A stretch of 64,000 nucleotides of DNA, from assembly GCF_011806565.1 (NCBI RefSeq), contig NZ_JAATOP010000014.1:1-64000 (forward strand). Reading direction: 5' to 3'. The stretch's first letter is position 1, and each line of letters begins with the position of its first letter. This DNA comes from Marivivens donghaensis. Its GTDB lineage: Bacteria > Pseudomonadota > Alphaproteobacteria > Rhodobacterales > Rhodobacteraceae. Both the position numbers and the translations under genes were made by a program. This document shows positions 25,888-34,328 of this stretch, piece after piece. Under the pieces are notes generated by a model. The model saw only the letters and a list, made by a program, of their open reading frames with translations, was not told the DNA's origin and did no database searches.

Positions 25888-27897
25888 TTATTTACCCATG
25901 AGCGCCTTGGCGCGGGCGATAATGGCGTCTTTCGTGATGCCGAACTCTTCGTAAAGGCGTTCAGCCGGAGCCGAAGCACCGAAGCCGGGCATTCCGATGA
26001 CGTCATTCTCGGATGCGACGTAGCGTGTCCAGCCAAATTTGCCCGCAGCTTCGATTGCAATGCGCGGCGCGTTGCCCAGAACGTCGGCTTTATAGGCTTC
26101 CGGCTGGTCTTCGAAAAGCTCCCAGCTCGGCATGGAAACAACAGCAACACCGAAACCTTCGGCGGCGAGCGCTTCGGCAGCCTCGACGGCCAGCGACACT
26201 TCGGTGCCGGTGGCGATCAGGGTCACGTCGCGGCCTTCGCCGAACGAACGGATGACGTAGGCGCCCTTGGCCGTCAGGTTCTCACCTTCATCGGCCGAAC
26301 GCAACTGGGGCACACCCTGACGTGAAAGCGCCATGAGCGACGGCTTGTTGGTGGTGCGGATCGCGATGTCCCACGCTTCGAGCGTTTCGACCGCATCGGC
26401 GGGGCGGAACACCAGAAGGTTCGGGATCGAGCGGAGCGATGCCATGTGCTCGACCGGCTGGTGGGTCGGACCGTCTTCGCCCAGACCGATGGAGTCGTGG
26501 GTCATGACGTGGATGGTCTGGATACCCATGAGCGCCGACAGACGGATCGCATTGCGCGAGTAGTCCGAGAACACGAGGAATGTGCCGCCGTAGGGGATGA
26601 AACCGCCGTGCAGGGCGAGGCCGTTCATCGCAGCCGCCATGCCGAATTCGCGCACGCCGTAGCCGATGTAGCGGCCAGGAGTTTCGCGGGTGTACTGGGT
26701 GTCGACAGCCTTCACGCGGGTCAGGTTCGAGCCGGTGAGGTCAGCCGAGCCGCCGACCATAGCCGGAACGGCGGGGGTCAGCGCTTCGAGCGCCATCTGG
26801 CTGGCTTTGCGGGTCGCGACCTTGGCCGGTTCCGCGGCGAGTTTCGCCAGAGCGTCCTTGAAGGCCGCGTCATAACCTGCGGGCAGCTTGCCCGACATAC
26901 GGTCGATGAAGGCCTGCTTCTGCGGGTGGGCGTCGAGCTTGGCTTCCCATTCCTTGCGGGCGTCAGCGCCGCGCGAGCCGATGGCGTGCCATTCCAGTGC
27001 CAGTTCTGCCGGAATTTCGAACGGAGCCGCGTCCCAACCCAGCGCAGCCTTGGCAGCCGCGCCTTCGTCGTCGCCGAGCGGCGAGCCGTGAACGCCAGAA
27101 GTGCCTGCCTTGTTGGGCGAGCCGAAGCCGATGATCGTCTTCATCGCGATGAGCGACGGCTTGGCGGTTTCTGCCTTGGCAGCGGTCAGTGCAGCGTCGA
27201 GTTCCTCTGCATCGTGGCCGTCGCAGGACTGGACGTGCCAGCCGCAAGCGGCAAAGCGGGCAGGGATGTCTTCGGAGAACGACACCGAGGTCGGGCCGTC
27301 GATGGTGATGCTGTTGTCATCGTAGAGAACAACCAGCTTACCAAGGCCGAGGTGACCGGCGAGGCTGATGGCTTCCTGACCGATGCCTTCCTGAAGGCAG
27401 CCGTCGCCCAGCATGACATAGGTGTGGTGATCGACGAGGCCGTCGAACTCCGACGCGGCGAGCTTTTCAGCCATCGCCATGCCGACAGCGGTCGCGATGC
27501 CCTGACCCAGCGGGCCGGTGGTGGTCTCGATGCCTTTGGCGTGACCGTATTCGGGGTGACCTGCGGTGATCGCGCCCCACTGACGGAAGTTTTTGACCTG
27601 CTCGATCGTCATGTCTTCGTAACCGGTCAGGTGCAGAAGCGAATAGAGCAGCATCGACGCGTGGCCGTTCGACAGAACAAAGCGGTCGCGGTCCGCCCAA
27701 TCGGGGTTCGACGCGTCAAACTTCAGGTGCTTGCGGAACAGAACGGTGGCTGCGTCGGCCATACCCATCGGCGCACCGGGGTGGCCCGAGTTCGCGGCAT
27801 TCACGGCGTCGATCGACAGCGCGCGGATGCAGTTGGCGAGAGCAAAATTGAGGGGATCGGCAGCCGACTTGGCTGCGATGAACGAATCTTTGGGCAT
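25888..27897 (-). CDS. tkt: Transketolase
   Basis: A 669-residue thiamine-diphosphate enzyme that moves two-carbon ketol units between sugar phosphates. It shows [20 protein letters not shown] near the N-terminus, the ThDP/Mg motif [14 protein letters not shown] with [11 protein letters not shown], and the pyrimidine domain ([19 protein letters not shown]). The start at 27897 has a strong AGGAGG; the longer open frame reaching 28206 is the antisense of deoR. Its promoter region carries the operator shared with the divergent DeoR gene, which suggests DeoR control. Confidence 0.96.
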   Translation of the reverse strand: MPKDSFIAAKSAADPLNFALANCIRALSIDAVNAANSGHPGAPMGMADAATVLFRKHLKFDASNPDWADRDRFVLSNGHASMLLYSLLHLTGYEDMTIEQVKNFRQWGAITAGHPEYGHAKGIETTTGPLGQGIATAVGMAMAEKLAASEFDGLVDHHTYVMLGDGCLQEGIGQEAISLAGHLGLGKLVVLYDDNSITIDGPTSVSFSEDIPARFAACGWHVQSCDGHDAEELDAALTAAKAETAKPSLIAMKTIIGFGSPNKAGTSGVHGSPLGDDEGAAAKAALGWDAAPFEIPAELALEWHAIGSRGADARKEWEAKLDAHPQKQAFIDRMSGKLPAGYDAAFKDALAKLAAEPAKVATRKASQMALEALTPAVPAMVGGSADLTGSNLTRVKAVDTQYTRETPGRYIGYGVREFGMAAAMNGLALHGGFIPYGGTFLVFSDYSRNAIRLSALMGIQTIHVMTHDSIGLGEDGPTHQPVEHMASLRSIPNLLVFRPADAVETLEAWDIAIRTTNKPSLMALSRQGVPQLRSADEGENLTAKGAYVIRSFGEGRDVTLIATGTEVSLAVEAAEALAAEGFGVAVVSMPSWELFEDQPEAYKADVLGNAPRIAIEAAGKFGWTRYVASENDVIGMPGFGASAPAERLYEEFGITKDAIIARAKALMGK

Positions 27898-27940
27898 GAA
27901 AAGTCCTCCTGTTGCGCCATTGCTTAGAAGAAGATGTGAA

Positions 27941-27992
27941 AAATCACAATCAAAAATAACAAAATCACAAAACACGATTGATTTTGTGATTT
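27941..27992. promoter_or_regulatory. DeoR-type operator between tkt and deoR
   Basis: A perfect 11-bp inverted repeat, AAATCACAAAA (27962-27972) and TTTTGTGATTT (27982-27992), plus a third AAATCACAA at 27941-27949 exactly 21 bp from the second. Three half-sites in helical phase in a 157-bp divergent gap are typical for a DeoR-family repressor. Assignment to the adjacent regulator is inferred. Confidence 0.75.
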
Positions 27993-28054
27993 GCTCTGTT
28001 ATTTTCCACATCAAGGGCCGATGGTGCGTTACCGCCTGTCGGAGAGGAGACGTC

Positions 28055-28816
28055 ATGAAGCTAGAAGATCGCCGCCAGAACATTCTGGACCTGCTGGTGC
28101 AGGCCGGTTCTGTCACGCTCGACGATCTGTCGGCGCGGTTCGGCGTGTCGAAAATGACGATCCACCGCGATCTGGACGAGCTTGAAGCGGCGGGCCTTCT
28201 GCGCAAGGTGCGCGGCGGTGCCTCGATCGAGACGTCTACGCAGTTCGAAGCCGATTACCGTTACCGCGCGCTGCAAAACACCGATGCCAAACGCGGTGTG
28301 GCCGCCAAGGCGGCGGAGCTGGTCGAGCCCGGTATGACCGTGCTGATTAACGACGGCACGACCGCTGGAATCATGGCCGAAATGCTGGCGCAGATCCGCC
28401 CGCTGACGGTGATTACGAACAACCTCGCCGCCATTCAGGTACTGACCGAAGTGCAGGGCATCACGCTCATCGCACTGGGCGGTATATATAGTCGCAAATT
28501 CAACGGCTTCTTCGGCCTCGTGACCGAACAGTCGCTGTCGCGCCTCAAGGCGGACATCGCGTTCCTGTCCTCCCCCGCGATTTCGGGCGGGATGGCCTAT
28601 CACATGGATGAAAGCGTCACGCGCTGTAAGCAGGCGATGATCAAGGCAGGCGCGCAGCGCGTTCTGCTGGCCGACGCCAAGAAATTCGGGCGCACCGCGC
28701 TGCACCAGCTCGCGGACCTGAGCGAATTCGACACCATCGTAACCGACAGACTGTCCCCCGACGTGGCCGACCCGCTGCGCGATCAGGGGATCAAGATTAT
28801 GAATGTAAAGGAATGA
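28055..28816 (+). CDS. DeoR-family transcriptional repressor
   Basis: A 253-residue regulator with an N-terminal DeoR winged helix (EDRRQNILDLLVQAGSVTL, SKMTIHRDLDELEAAGLL) and a C-terminal sugar-phosphate sensor domain of the isomerase-like fold (LINDGTTAGIMAEML, IALGGIYSRKFNGFFG, LLADAKKFGRTA). The start at 28055 has GGAGAGGAGA upstream. It probably binds the AAATCACAA sites upstream and responds to a sugar or tetrose phosphate. Its stop is 3 bases before the tpi-like gene. Similar DeoR genes precede the tpiA2-rpiB pair in erythritol loci of Brucella and rhizobia. Confidence 0.9.
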   Translation: MKLEDRRQNILDLLVQAGSVTLDDLSARFGVSKMTIHRDLDELEAAGLLRKVRGGASIETSTQFEADYRYRALQNTDAKRGVAAKAAELVEPGMTVLINDGTTAGIMAEMLAQIRPLTVITNNLAAIQVLTEVQGITLIALGGIYSRKFNGFFGLVTEQSLSRLKADIAFLSSPAISGGMAYHMDESVTRCKQAMIKAGAQRVLLADAKKFGRTALHQLADLSEFDTIVTDRLSPDVADPLRDQGIKIMNVKE

Positions 28817-28819
28817 CCC

Positions 28820-29581
28820 ATGGCTGATTTCTGGATTGGTACCAGCTGGAAGATGAACAAGACCCTCGCCGAAGCGAAAGAGTTCGCCGAAGGTCTGGCC
28901 GCTGCCGATGCCGCCCGTGACGACCGCATCCAGCGTTTCGTCATTCCGCCCTTCACCGCGGTGCGCGAAGTGAAGCAGATGCTGGCCGACACCTCGGTCA
29001 AGGTCGGCGCGCAGAACATGCACTGGGACGACGCGGGTGCGTGGACCGGTGAGGTGTCGCCGCTGATGCTCAAAGACTGCAACCTCGACATCGTGGAACT
29101 GGGTCACTCGGAACGCCGCGAGTTTTTCGGCGAAACCGACGAGACTGTTGGCCTCAAGACCGAAGCTGCCGTACGTCATGGAATGATCCCGCTGATCTGT
29201 CTGGGCGAGACGCTCGAACAGCGCGAAAGCGGACGTGCTGCCGAGGTGCTGGCCGAAGAAGTGCGCGGCGCGCTCGGCAAGCTGTCGGACGAACAGAAGT
29301 CGGCCGAGATCCTGCTCGCCTACGAGCCTGTCTGGGCCATCGGCGTCAACGGCATTCCGGCGTCGAGCGAATACGCCGACGCCCGTCAGGCAGAGATCAT
29401 CGCGGTCGCCGAAGAAGTGCTCGGCCGCAAGGTGCCGTGCCTCTATGGCGGCTCGGTCAATCCGGAGAACTGCGAGGAACTGATCCAGTGCCCGCACATC
29501 GACGGTCTATTCATCGGTCGTTCCGCGTGGAACGTGAACGGCTACCTCGACATCCTGGCCAAGTGTTCGGCCGCAATCTAA
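28820..29581 (+). CDS. tpiA: Triose-phosphate-isomerase family enzyme, EryH-like
   Basis: 253 residues with the TIM active-site residues: Lys in TSWKMNKTLAE, His in VELGHSERREFFGE, Glu in AYEPVWAIG, and the phosphate loop LYGGSVNPENCEEL. The sequence resembles EryH (tpiA2) of erythritol catabolism, an L-erythrulose-phosphate isomerase, more than housekeeping TpiA, as judged from memory of the TSWKMNKTLAEA start and the FIGRSAWNVNGYLDILA end. It could act on glyceraldehyde-3-P or on a tetrulose phosphate. It is co-transcribed with deoR and rpiB. Confidence 0.9.
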   Translation: MADFWIGTSWKMNKTLAEAKEFAEGLAAADAARDDRIQRFVIPPFTAVREVKQMLADTSVKVGAQNMHWDDAGAWTGEVSPLMLKDCNLDIVELGHSERREFFGETDETVGLKTEAAVRHGMIPLICLGETLEQRESGRAAEVLAEEVRGALGKLSDEQKSAEILLAYEPVWAIGVNGIPASSEYADARQAEIIAVAEEVLGRKVPCLYGGSVNPENCEELIQCPHIDGLFIGRSAWNVNGYLDILAKCSAAI

Positions 29582-29596
29582 CGAACGGAGAGATCC

Positions 29597-30046
29597 ATGA
29601 AACTCGCAGTAGCAGGCGATAGCGCAGGTGCAGGTCTGGCCAAGGTTCTGGCCGACTACCTTTCGGACAAGCACGAGGTCACCTTCCTCGACATGGCGGA
29701 AGTGAACGCAGAGTTCTACGCCAACCTGTCGGACACCGTTGCATCGGGCGTCGCTGGCGGCACCTATGAAAAGGCCATTCTGGTCTGCGGCACCGGCATC
29801 GGTGTCTGTATCGCCGCCAACAAGGTTCCGGGCATCCGCGCCGCGCTGACCCACGACACCTATTCGGCTGGCAAGGCCGCAACTTCGAACAACGCGCAGA
29901 TCATCACCATGGGTGCGCGCGTGATCGGTGCCGAAGTCGCCAAGACCATCGCCGACGAGTTCCTGTCGAAGTCCTTTGACGACGCAGGCGCCTCCGCCAG
30001 CAACGTTCAAGCGATTAACGACGTTGACGCCAAGTACAACAAGTAA
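29597..30046 (+). CDS. rpiB: RpiB-family sugar-phosphate isomerase, EryI-like
   Basis: 149 residues of the RpiB/LacAB fold: N-terminal [18 protein letters not shown], catalytic Cys in [14 protein letters not shown], and [13 protein letters not shown] with [14 protein letters not shown]. The GDSAGxGLAK start and the THDTYSA segment resemble EryI of Brucella, which isomerises a tetrulose phosphate to D-erythrose-4-phosphate. E4P is a substrate of the transketolase and transaldolase encoded across the operator. Ribose-5-phosphate isomerase B is the conservative alternative. A strong terminator follows. Confidence 0.9.
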   Translation: MKLAVAGDSAGAGLAKVLADYLSDKHEVTFLDMAEVNAEFYANLSDTVASGVAGGTYEKAILVCGTGIGVCIAANKVPGIRAALTHDTYSAGKAATSNNAQIITMGARVIGAEVAKTIADEFLSKSFDDAGASASNVQAINDVDAKYNK

Positions 30047-30067
30047 GCCGGTCCTTCGGGATTGGCC

Positions 30068-30104
30068 GCGGCTCGTGCGTTCCCCGACGTGCGGGCCGCT
30101 TTTT
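30068..30104 (+). terminator. Intrinsic terminator of the deoR-tpi-rpiB operon
   Basis: A 13-pair stem, GCGGCTCGTGCGT (30068-30080) with ACGTGCGGGCCGC (30087-30099) including G-U pairs, loop TCCCCG, then TTTTT. Confidence 0.9.
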
Positions 30105-30151
30105 ATGTACTGGGAGCTTTGTTAGACTAAATTCTCAATTGTGGCGGAACT

Positions 30152-30256
30152 ATGAAGCGGTTTCTAATTCCATTAGTGAGAACGTGCCTTATTTCTACCA
30201 TAGGTAGGAATGTGAGTTCCCGGATTGGAAAGAAAATGGGCGCACGCGTCGGATAA
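30152..30256 (+). CDS. Possible 34-residue basic small protein
   Basis: A short frame, MKRFLIPLVRTCLISTIGRN followed by VSSRIGKKMGARVG, preceded by GGCGGA. It is strongly basic with a hydrophobic N-terminal half, like a small membrane-active or leader-type peptide. Its stop codon lies in the loop of an imperfect hairpin (GGGCGCACGC at 30238 with GCGTACGCCC at 30268). No homologue is recognised and it may be chance. Confidence 0.3.
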   Translation: MKRFLIPLVRTCLISTIGRNVSSRIGKKMGARVG

Positions 30257-30788
30257 AATAACCCGAAGCGTACGCCCTCAATCAACGAATCCGTTGGTCG
30301 CCACACGCGCTAAATAGCTGAAGGTACACACAAAAGGGCCAATGGGGTGTCCCGCAATACGGACAATCCCAGTAACTCACTCACAAACCATTCAACAAAC
30401 AACCAGCTACCATGCTGTGTGTGAGGCCAACCTATCCGAAAGGCTACTTTCCCGCAAGTGGCGAACTCCTTACCTAGCGTCATTGTGGCGAAATTAAGGC
30501 AGAGCTGTTTTGCCAAACAAAACAAGGGGCTTGGCTGTCAATAACCGACTTTGGTCGTAGTCCGTCGGCGGGTCGCAACCGGCATTCTGTGCACTCGTGT
30601 GCAACTTTGCCCGATTTTCAACGTAAGCGATTGAATCGCGCACCCTTCGGTCTAGCTGACATAAGCCAATGCCTCTTCAGGTATGAGTGTCGTTAATAAA
30701 AACGTCATAAATTGCCCTAAAGCAGCTTGATCAGGCGGCATCTGAGTGAAAAAAGACGCTCGCAACGCGGATTTTAAGGGGGAACGCC
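30257..30788. other. Gene-poor, AT-richer spacer upstream of nadA
   Basis: About 530 bp without a convincing gene. A 71-codon minus-strand frame (30310-30525) has no ribosome site and unlikely composition. No tRNA, riboswitch or mobile-element end was recognised. The nadA promoter must lie near the 3' end, but no clear hexamers were found. Confidence 0.6.
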
Positions 30789-31841
30789 GTGCTCGACTTG
30801 ACCAACATTCGTGAAGAGCTGGCCCAGCATTACGACCTCGCGCCGAACCCCGAGCTGGCAGAGGCGATGTCGGACACGTTTGCCAAGATGGACCGCGTGG
30901 TCAATCCGATCGACTGGGCCCGTTACGCGCCCTACGTCGCCGCGATCAACAAGCTCAAGAAAGAGAAGAACGCGGTCATTCTCGCGCACAACTACATGAC
31001 GCCGCAGATCTATCACGGCGTTGCGGATGTGGTGGGTGACAGCCTCCAGCTTGCGATCGAGGCCACCCGCGTCGAAGCCGACATTATCGTTCAGTGCGGC
31101 GTTCACTTCATGGCCGAGACGTCGAAAATCCTGAACCCCGCCAAAATCGTTCTGATGCCCGACATGGACGCAGGCTGTTCGCTGGCCGATGCGATCACCG
31201 CCGCCGATATCGAAGAGATGCGCCGCCAGTACCCCGGCGCGCCGGTCGTCACCTATGTGAACACCACCGCCGAAGTGAAGGCTGCCTCGGACATCTGCTG
31301 CACCTCGTCGAACGCCGCGCAGATCGTTGCCGCGCTGGACGGTGACACGATCATCATGACGCCGGACCAGTACCTTGCGCAGAACGTGGCAAAGATGGTC
31401 CCGCAAAAGCGCGTCGTCTGGTACAACGGCTCGTGCATCGTGCACGAACAGTACACCGCGCAGGACATCCGTGAATTCCGCGAATGGAACCCCGGCACCC
31501 GTATCATCACGCACCCCGAGTGCCCGCCCGAAGTGGTGGCCGAAGCCGATTACTCGGGCTCGACCAGCGGCATCATCAAGTATGTGAACGACGAAAAGCC
31601 CGAGCGCGCGATGCTGGTCACCGAATGCTCGATGGCGTCGAACATCGCGGACTCGCTGCCCGAAGTCGATTTCGTCGGCCCGTGCAACATGTGCCCCTAC
31701 ATGAAGATGATCACGCTGGAGAAAGTCCTGTGGACGCTGCACACCGGCCAGACCCCCGTCGAGGTGGACGAAGCTGTTGCAGGCAAGGCCCGCCAAGCGG
31801 TCGAGCGTATGATCGACATGAGCAAGCAGCTCGGTCTCTGA
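30789..31841 (+). CDS. nadA: Quinolinate synthase NadA
   Basis: 350 residues. The [4Fe-4S] enzyme condenses iminoaspartate with dihydroxyacetone phosphate to quinolinate in de novo NAD synthesis. Cluster cysteines are visible in VQCGVHFMAETSK, NGSCIVHEQY and the C-terminal GPCNMCPYMK; AHNYMTPQIY and SDICCTSSNA are also typical. Translation starts at GTG 30789 with AAGGGGG upstream. It is the first gene of nadABC, 10 bp before nadB. Confidence 0.96.
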   Translation: MLDLTNIREELAQHYDLAPNPELAEAMSDTFAKMDRVVNPIDWARYAPYVAAINKLKKEKNAVILAHNYMTPQIYHGVADVVGDSLQLAIEATRVEADIIVQCGVHFMAETSKILNPAKIVLMPDMDAGCSLADAITAADIEEMRRQYPGAPVVTYVNTTAEVKAASDICCTSSNAAQIVAALDGDTIIMTPDQYLAQNVAKMVPQKRVVWYNGSCIVHEQYTAQDIREFREWNPGTRIITHPECPPEVVAEADYSGSTSGIIKYVNDEKPERAMLVTECSMASNIADSLPEVDFVGPCNMCPYMKMITLEKVLWTLHTGQTPVEVDEAVAGKARQAVERMIDMSKQLGL

Positions 31842-31851
31842 GGATACAAAT

Positions 31852-33414
31852 GTGACCCACACCATCGAAACCGGCCGGATTGTCATCGTCGGCGCAGGAT
31901 TGGGCGCGCTCTATGCGGCCCTCGAACTTGCGCCGCGTCCCGTATTGATGATCTCGCCGGAGACGTTGGGGCAGGGTGCATCCTCGGCTTGGGCGCAGGG
32001 CGGCGTTGCGGCCGCCATGTCGGCAGACGACAGCGCAGCGGCTCACGCCCGCGACACCGTTCTGGCCGGCGCAGGCACAGTCGACATCGAAATCGCGGAG
32101 ATGGTGACCTCCCACGCGCGCGAACACATTCTGAACCTCACGGACAAGGGCACACCCTTCGATCGCGGCCCCGAAGGCGGCTACGTGCTGAGCCTTGAGG
32201 CAGCCCACTCCAAACCCCGCGTCGTGCGGGTGAAGGGCGATCAGGCGGGCGCGAAAATCATGGAAACGCTGATCGAGGTCGTGCGCGAAACGCCTTCGGT
32301 TCAGGTTTGCACCAACACGCTGGCGACGGGCCTCGAGGTCGAAGACGGCGTGGTCAAAGGCGTCTACGTCAAAGCCTCCGACCGCGAGACCGAAGCGGTT
32401 CTGATCCGTTGCCCTGCCGTGCTGCTCGCCGGTGGCGGGTCGGGCGGTCTGTTTTCGGTGACGACGAACCCGCCGCGCATCCGTGGTCAGGTCGTCGGCC
32501 TTGCCGCCCGCGCTGGCGCTCTCGTCGGTGATCCCGAGTTCGTGCAGTTCCACCCGACCGCGATGGACGTGGGCGAAGACCCCGCGCCGCTCGCGACCGA
32601 GGCGCTGCGCGGTGAAGGGGCCAAACTGATTAACGCGGATGGCGAACGGTTCATGCTGGCGATTGACCCGCGGGCCGAGCTTGCGCCGCGCGATATCGTG
32701 GCGCGCGGTATCTTTGCCGAAACCCAAGCGGGCCGCCGTCCGTGCCTCGATACCCGCGAGGTTCTGGGCGCTGAAATCCTGACGAAATTCCCCGTGGTCG
32801 CCAACGCCTGCGCGCGCAACGGCATTGACCCCGTGACCGAAGCGATCCCCGTCGCCTGCGCCGCACATTATCATATGGGCGGTATCGACGCGGACGATCA
32901 GGGCCGCACTAGCATGGCGTCGCTCTGGGTTTGCGGCGAGGCTGCCTCGACCGGTTTGCACGGTGCGAACCGTCTGGCGTCGAACGGCCTGCTGGAGGCT
33001 CTCGTGTTCGCCCGCCAATGCGCGCAGGACATCACGGCTCAGGTGCCTCTAGTCGATGCGGCAGAGGTCGAACTGGAGTTCACGGACGGCGGCACCGACG
33101 CCTTTGCACCCGAAAGCATGGTCGCGCTGCGCAAAACGATGACCGACAATGTGGGCGTTTTGCGCAATGCTGCGGGGCTGCAAACCGCGCTGGCCGAGAT
33201 CGCCCGTCTGGAAAAGCTGGAAGCGCAATCGCGCACTTTCGGCAACATGACCGCGACCGCGACGCTGATTACCGCGGCGGCGCTGCTGCGCGAGGAATCC
33301 CGCGGCGGCCATTTCCGCACCGATTTCCCCGAGGCCGATCCCGAACAGGCCCACCGCACTGAAATTACGCTGGCCGAGGCGCTCGAAATCCGCGCCCGCT
33401 ACGCCAAGGAGTGA
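31852..33414 (+). CDS. nadB: L-aspartate oxidase NadB
   Basis: A 520-residue FAD enzyme oxidising L-aspartate to iminoaspartate for NadA. It shows the dinucleotide-binding GIVIVGAGLGALYAALE-type start (VIVGAGLGALYA), SSAWAQGGVAAA, the active-site region FVQFHPTAMD, the histidine-bearing CAAHYHMGGIDAD, and the GLHGANRLASN motif. The C-terminal helical cap follows. The start is GTG at 31852. The stop falls between nadA and nadC with an 8-bp or smaller gap, so the three are one operon. Confidence 0.96.
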   Translation: MTHTIETGRIVIVGAGLGALYAALELAPRPVLMISPETLGQGASSAWAQGGVAAAMSADDSAAAHARDTVLAGAGTVDIEIAEMVTSHAREHILNLTDKGTPFDRGPEGGYVLSLEAAHSKPRVVRVKGDQAGAKIMETLIEVVRETPSVQVCTNTLATGLEVEDGVVKGVYVKASDRETEAVLIRCPAVLLAGGGSGGLFSVTTNPPRIRGQVVGLAARAGALVGDPEFVQFHPTAMDVGEDPAPLATEALRGEGAKLINADGERFMLAIDPRAELAPRDIVARGIFAETQAGRRPCLDTREVLGAEILTKFPVVANACARNGIDPVTEAIPVACAAHYHMGGIDADDQGRTSMASLWVCGEAASTGLHGANRLASNGLLEALVFARQCAQDITAQVPLVDAAEVELEFTDGGTDAFAPESMVALRKTMTDNVGVLRNAAGLQTALAEIARLEKLEAQSRTFGNMTATATLITAAALLREESRGGHFRTDFPEADPEQAHRTEITLAEALEIRARYAKE

Positions 33415-33419
33415 CCCCC

Positions 33420-34268
33420 ATGACCTACGCCGCGCTGCCCGATCTGGTGCTTGAGCCGCTCGTTCGCAATGCCCTGACCGAGGACATGGGCACCTTCGGC
33501 GACATCACGACCCGCGCCGTGATCCCCGCCGGCGTGACCTATCAGGCCAAGCTCAATGCCCGCGACGAAGGCGTCGTGTCGGGTATGCAGATCGCCCGTA
33601 TCGCGTTCCACCTCGTTGATCCGTCGCTGAAAATCGACACGCTGGTGGGTGACGGTTCTGCCGTGACCAAGGGCCAGACGCTGATGACGATCGAAGGCGC
33701 GGCCTCGTCGATCCTGATGGGCGAGCGCGTTGCGCTGAACTTTGCGGGTCGTCTGTCGGGCATCGCCTCGCTGACTGCGCAATTTGTCGCCCAGACCGCC
33801 GGCACGAAAACGCGCATCACCTGCACACGCAAAACCACTCCCGGTCTGCGGACCGTTGAGAAGCTGGCCGTGCTTCATGGCGGCGGTTTCAACCATCGTT
33901 TCAGCCTCTCGGACGCGATCCTGATCAAGGACAACCACATCGCCGCTGCGGGCGGTATCCGCGCCGTGCTGGACGCGACCAAAGCCGTCGCGAGCCATAT
34001 GGTGAAGGTCGAAATCGAGGTCGATACGCTGGAGCAACTGGCCGAAGTGCTTGAGGTCGACGGCGCTGATAACGTGCTGCTTGACAACATGGACACGCCG
34101 ACGCTGATCGAGGCGGTGAAGATGACCGAGGGCCGCGTTGTGCTCGAAGCGTCGGGCAATATGAAGCTGGACCGCATTGCCGAAGTGTCCGCCACGGGCG
34201 TCGATTACATCTCTTCGGGTGCGCTGACGCATTCGGCGATGACGCTGGATCTCGGTCTCGATTTCTGA
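33420..34268 (+). CDS. nadC: Nicotinate-nucleotide pyrophosphorylase NadC
   Basis: 282 residues. It converts quinolinate and PRPP to nicotinate mononucleotide. It has the family features LNFAGRLSGIASLTA, TRKTTPGLRTVEKLAVLHGG, NHRFSLSDAILIKDNHI and the C-terminal EASGNMKLDRI with GVDYISSGALTHS. ATG 33420 is chosen: AAGGAG ends eight bases upstream, inside the nadB end. A GTG at 33411 would overlap the nadB stop. Confidence 0.96.
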   Translation: MTYAALPDLVLEPLVRNALTEDMGTFGDITTRAVIPAGVTYQAKLNARDEGVVSGMQIARIAFHLVDPSLKIDTLVGDGSAVTKGQTLMTIEGAASSILMGERVALNFAGRLSGIASLTAQFVAQTAGTKTRITCTRKTTPGLRTVEKLAVLHGGGFNHRFSLSDAILIKDNHIAAAGGIRAVLDATKAVASHMVKVEIEVDTLEQLAEVLEVDGADNVLLDNMDTPTLIEAVKMTEGRVVLEASGNMKLDRIAEVSATGVDYISSGALTHSAMTLDLGLDF

Positions 34269-34328
34269 CGTTGCGGGGCGGATAGTGCGGGGCTAGAACG
34301 GAGGACCAACCGTTCAGGAGTTCCCGTT

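Noticed and set aside
26446-27927. 493-codon plus-strand frame opposite transketolase
   Set aside because: Antisense of tkt; no ribosome site and no recognisable motif.
30310-30525. 71-codon minus-strand frame in the gene-poor region
   Set aside because: No ribosome site, no plausible promoter and an unusual composition with several Trp and Cys.
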